DNA of 64,000 nucleotides from Novosphingobium sp. PhB57 (GTDB taxonomy: Bacteria; Pseudomonadota; Alphaproteobacteria; Sphingomonadales; Sphingomonadaceae), in the NCBI RefSeq assembly GCF_004342985.1, contig NZ_SMBO01000001.1, positions 1,364,001 to 1,428,000 on the forward strand, written 5' to 3'. Numbering within the stretch: position 1 is the first letter of the stretch; each line of letters starts with the position of its first letter. The notes under the pieces are model-generated. The model worked only from the letters and a program-made list of their open reading frames with translations, searched no databases and was not told where the DNA came from. The translations under genes were made by a program, and so were the position numbers. Below are positions 63,376-64,000 of this stretch, in pieces.

Positions 63376-64000
63376 ATGAACCAAGTCGAACGGCGCCCCC
63401 TGGGGCGCCGCTTGCTGGCAGGGCTGGGCGTCACCGCCCTCGCCCTGCTGGCGGCAGCGTGCATCTTCGCACCCGGCAAATTCACCTCGACGCTGGACTT
63501 GCGCAAGAACCGCACGTTCACCTTCCGCTATGCCGGCGAAATCGTGATGGTGCCTCTCCAGGCATCCAAGCCCAAGGTCTTCGCGCCGGAAGCGTGCCAC
63601 GACGAAGACTACAACGAGCACCCCTGCACCGAGGAGGAACTCGCCCAGCAGAAGACCGATTGGGAGAAGTCCAACGAGGACAAGAAGAAGAGCGATGCCC
63701 AGGCCGCGCAAATGCTGCTGGGCGGGCTGGATCCCAGCGATCCGAAAGCCGGGGAGCAAGTGGCCGAGAAGCTCCGCCGCCAGGTTGGTTGGAACAAGGC
63801 CGTCTACATAGGAGACGGCAAGTTCGATGTCGATTTCGCGATGACCGGCCGGCTCGACCATGATTTCGCATTCCCCACCATCGAGGGCTTTGCGATGAGC
63901 AATCGGTTCGTCCAGCTCTCGCTGCGCCGGGACGGCTCGGTGCGCGTGGATGCCCCCTCGTTCGGCCCTCAAGCCGGCGCGACGGGCATGGGCGCCATGA
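63376..64000 (+). CDS. Lipoprotein of unknown function, N-terminal part
   Basis: The first 208 codons of a gene that continues past the window end. A basic start, hydrophobic stretch and lipobox LAAAC (Cys27) mark an exported lipoprotein. The mature part has two Cys in ACHDEDYNEHPCTEEEL, a Lys/Glu-rich helix, then a segment with FDVDFAMTGRLDHDFAFPT. AGAGGGG precedes ATG 63376. I recognise no family. It is 28 bp after rlmB and could share its transcript. Confidence 0.8.
   Translation, partial: MNQVERRPLGRRLLAGLGVTALALLAAACIFAPGKFTSTLDLRKNRTFTFRYAGEIVMVPLQASKPKVFAPEACHDEDYNEHPCTEEELAQQKTDWEKSNEDKKKSDAQAAQMLLGGLDPSDPKAGEQVAEKLRRQVGWNKAVYIGDGKFDVDFAMTGRLDHDFAFPTIEGFAMSNRFVQLSLRRDGSVRVDAPSFGPQAGATGMGAM

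Overview
The window is high-GC bacterial DNA with the gene order and protein features of an alphaproteobacterium, most probably Sphingomonadales and perhaps a Novosphingobium relative. That placement rests on protein style, the dapF-mtaB-ftsY-yciB run, the bamA/lipid block and OxyR/Psd/PssA types. It is inference, since no rRNA is present. Nearly every base belongs to a chromosomal gene. I see no insertion sequence, prophage, CRISPR array or plasmid function.

Positions 1-13521 are the accessory part. A type I sulfatase (N-terminal part only) with a formylglycine site lies near a formylglycine-generating enzyme, a DUF3313 protein, a phenol-MetA-type outer-membrane channel, a POTRA-less BamA/TamA-like barrel, a bile-acid:sodium-symporter-like carrier, a DUF4136 lipoprotein, a DUF202 membrane protein with ten heptad repeats, a DUF2092 periplasmic protein, a Gly-Pro-repeat secreted protein, a NarL/NarX-type two-component pair and a SulP anion transporter. 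I read this as one functional locus: outer-membrane entry, inner-membrane uptake, cytoplasmic desulfation by an FGE-activated sulfatase, sulfate handling by SulP, and control by the two-component pair. The parts are recognisable families; the assembled system is inference and is the most interesting content here.

Positions 13574-34476 are mostly housekeeping: tRNA-Met, a 2H phosphoesterase, acpP-fabF-mltG, aspS, ribonuclease D, oxyR, an MFS pump, pgsA opposite an LplT-like carrier, CsbD, an EVE protein, a 2OG-Fe(II) oxygenase, a GGDEF-EAL protein, and the overlapping dapF-mtaB-ftsY-yciB operon. Positions 34516-44777 hold a secreted unknown, kup, a cytochrome c maturation operon ccmC-D-E-F-G-H-I (ccmD is a 46-residue gene that is easily missed; ccmA and ccmB are not here), tRNA-His, a prolyl-4-hydroxylase-like gene, sodC and a PilZ protein.

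Positions 44885-58892, read on the minus strand, form the large translation, lipid and envelope block: rpsB, tsf, then pyrH, frr, uppS, cdsA, dxr, rseP, bamA, ompH, fabZ and rpmE. Three unrelated genes (a DUF1624 membrane protein, an HxlR regulator and its divergent NAD(P)-binding partner) separate tsf from pyrH. The end of the window carries two small membrane ORFs of similar design, an unknown acidic protein, psd-pssA, tRNA-Tyr, an rlmB-type rRNA methyltransferase and the start of a lipoprotein gene.
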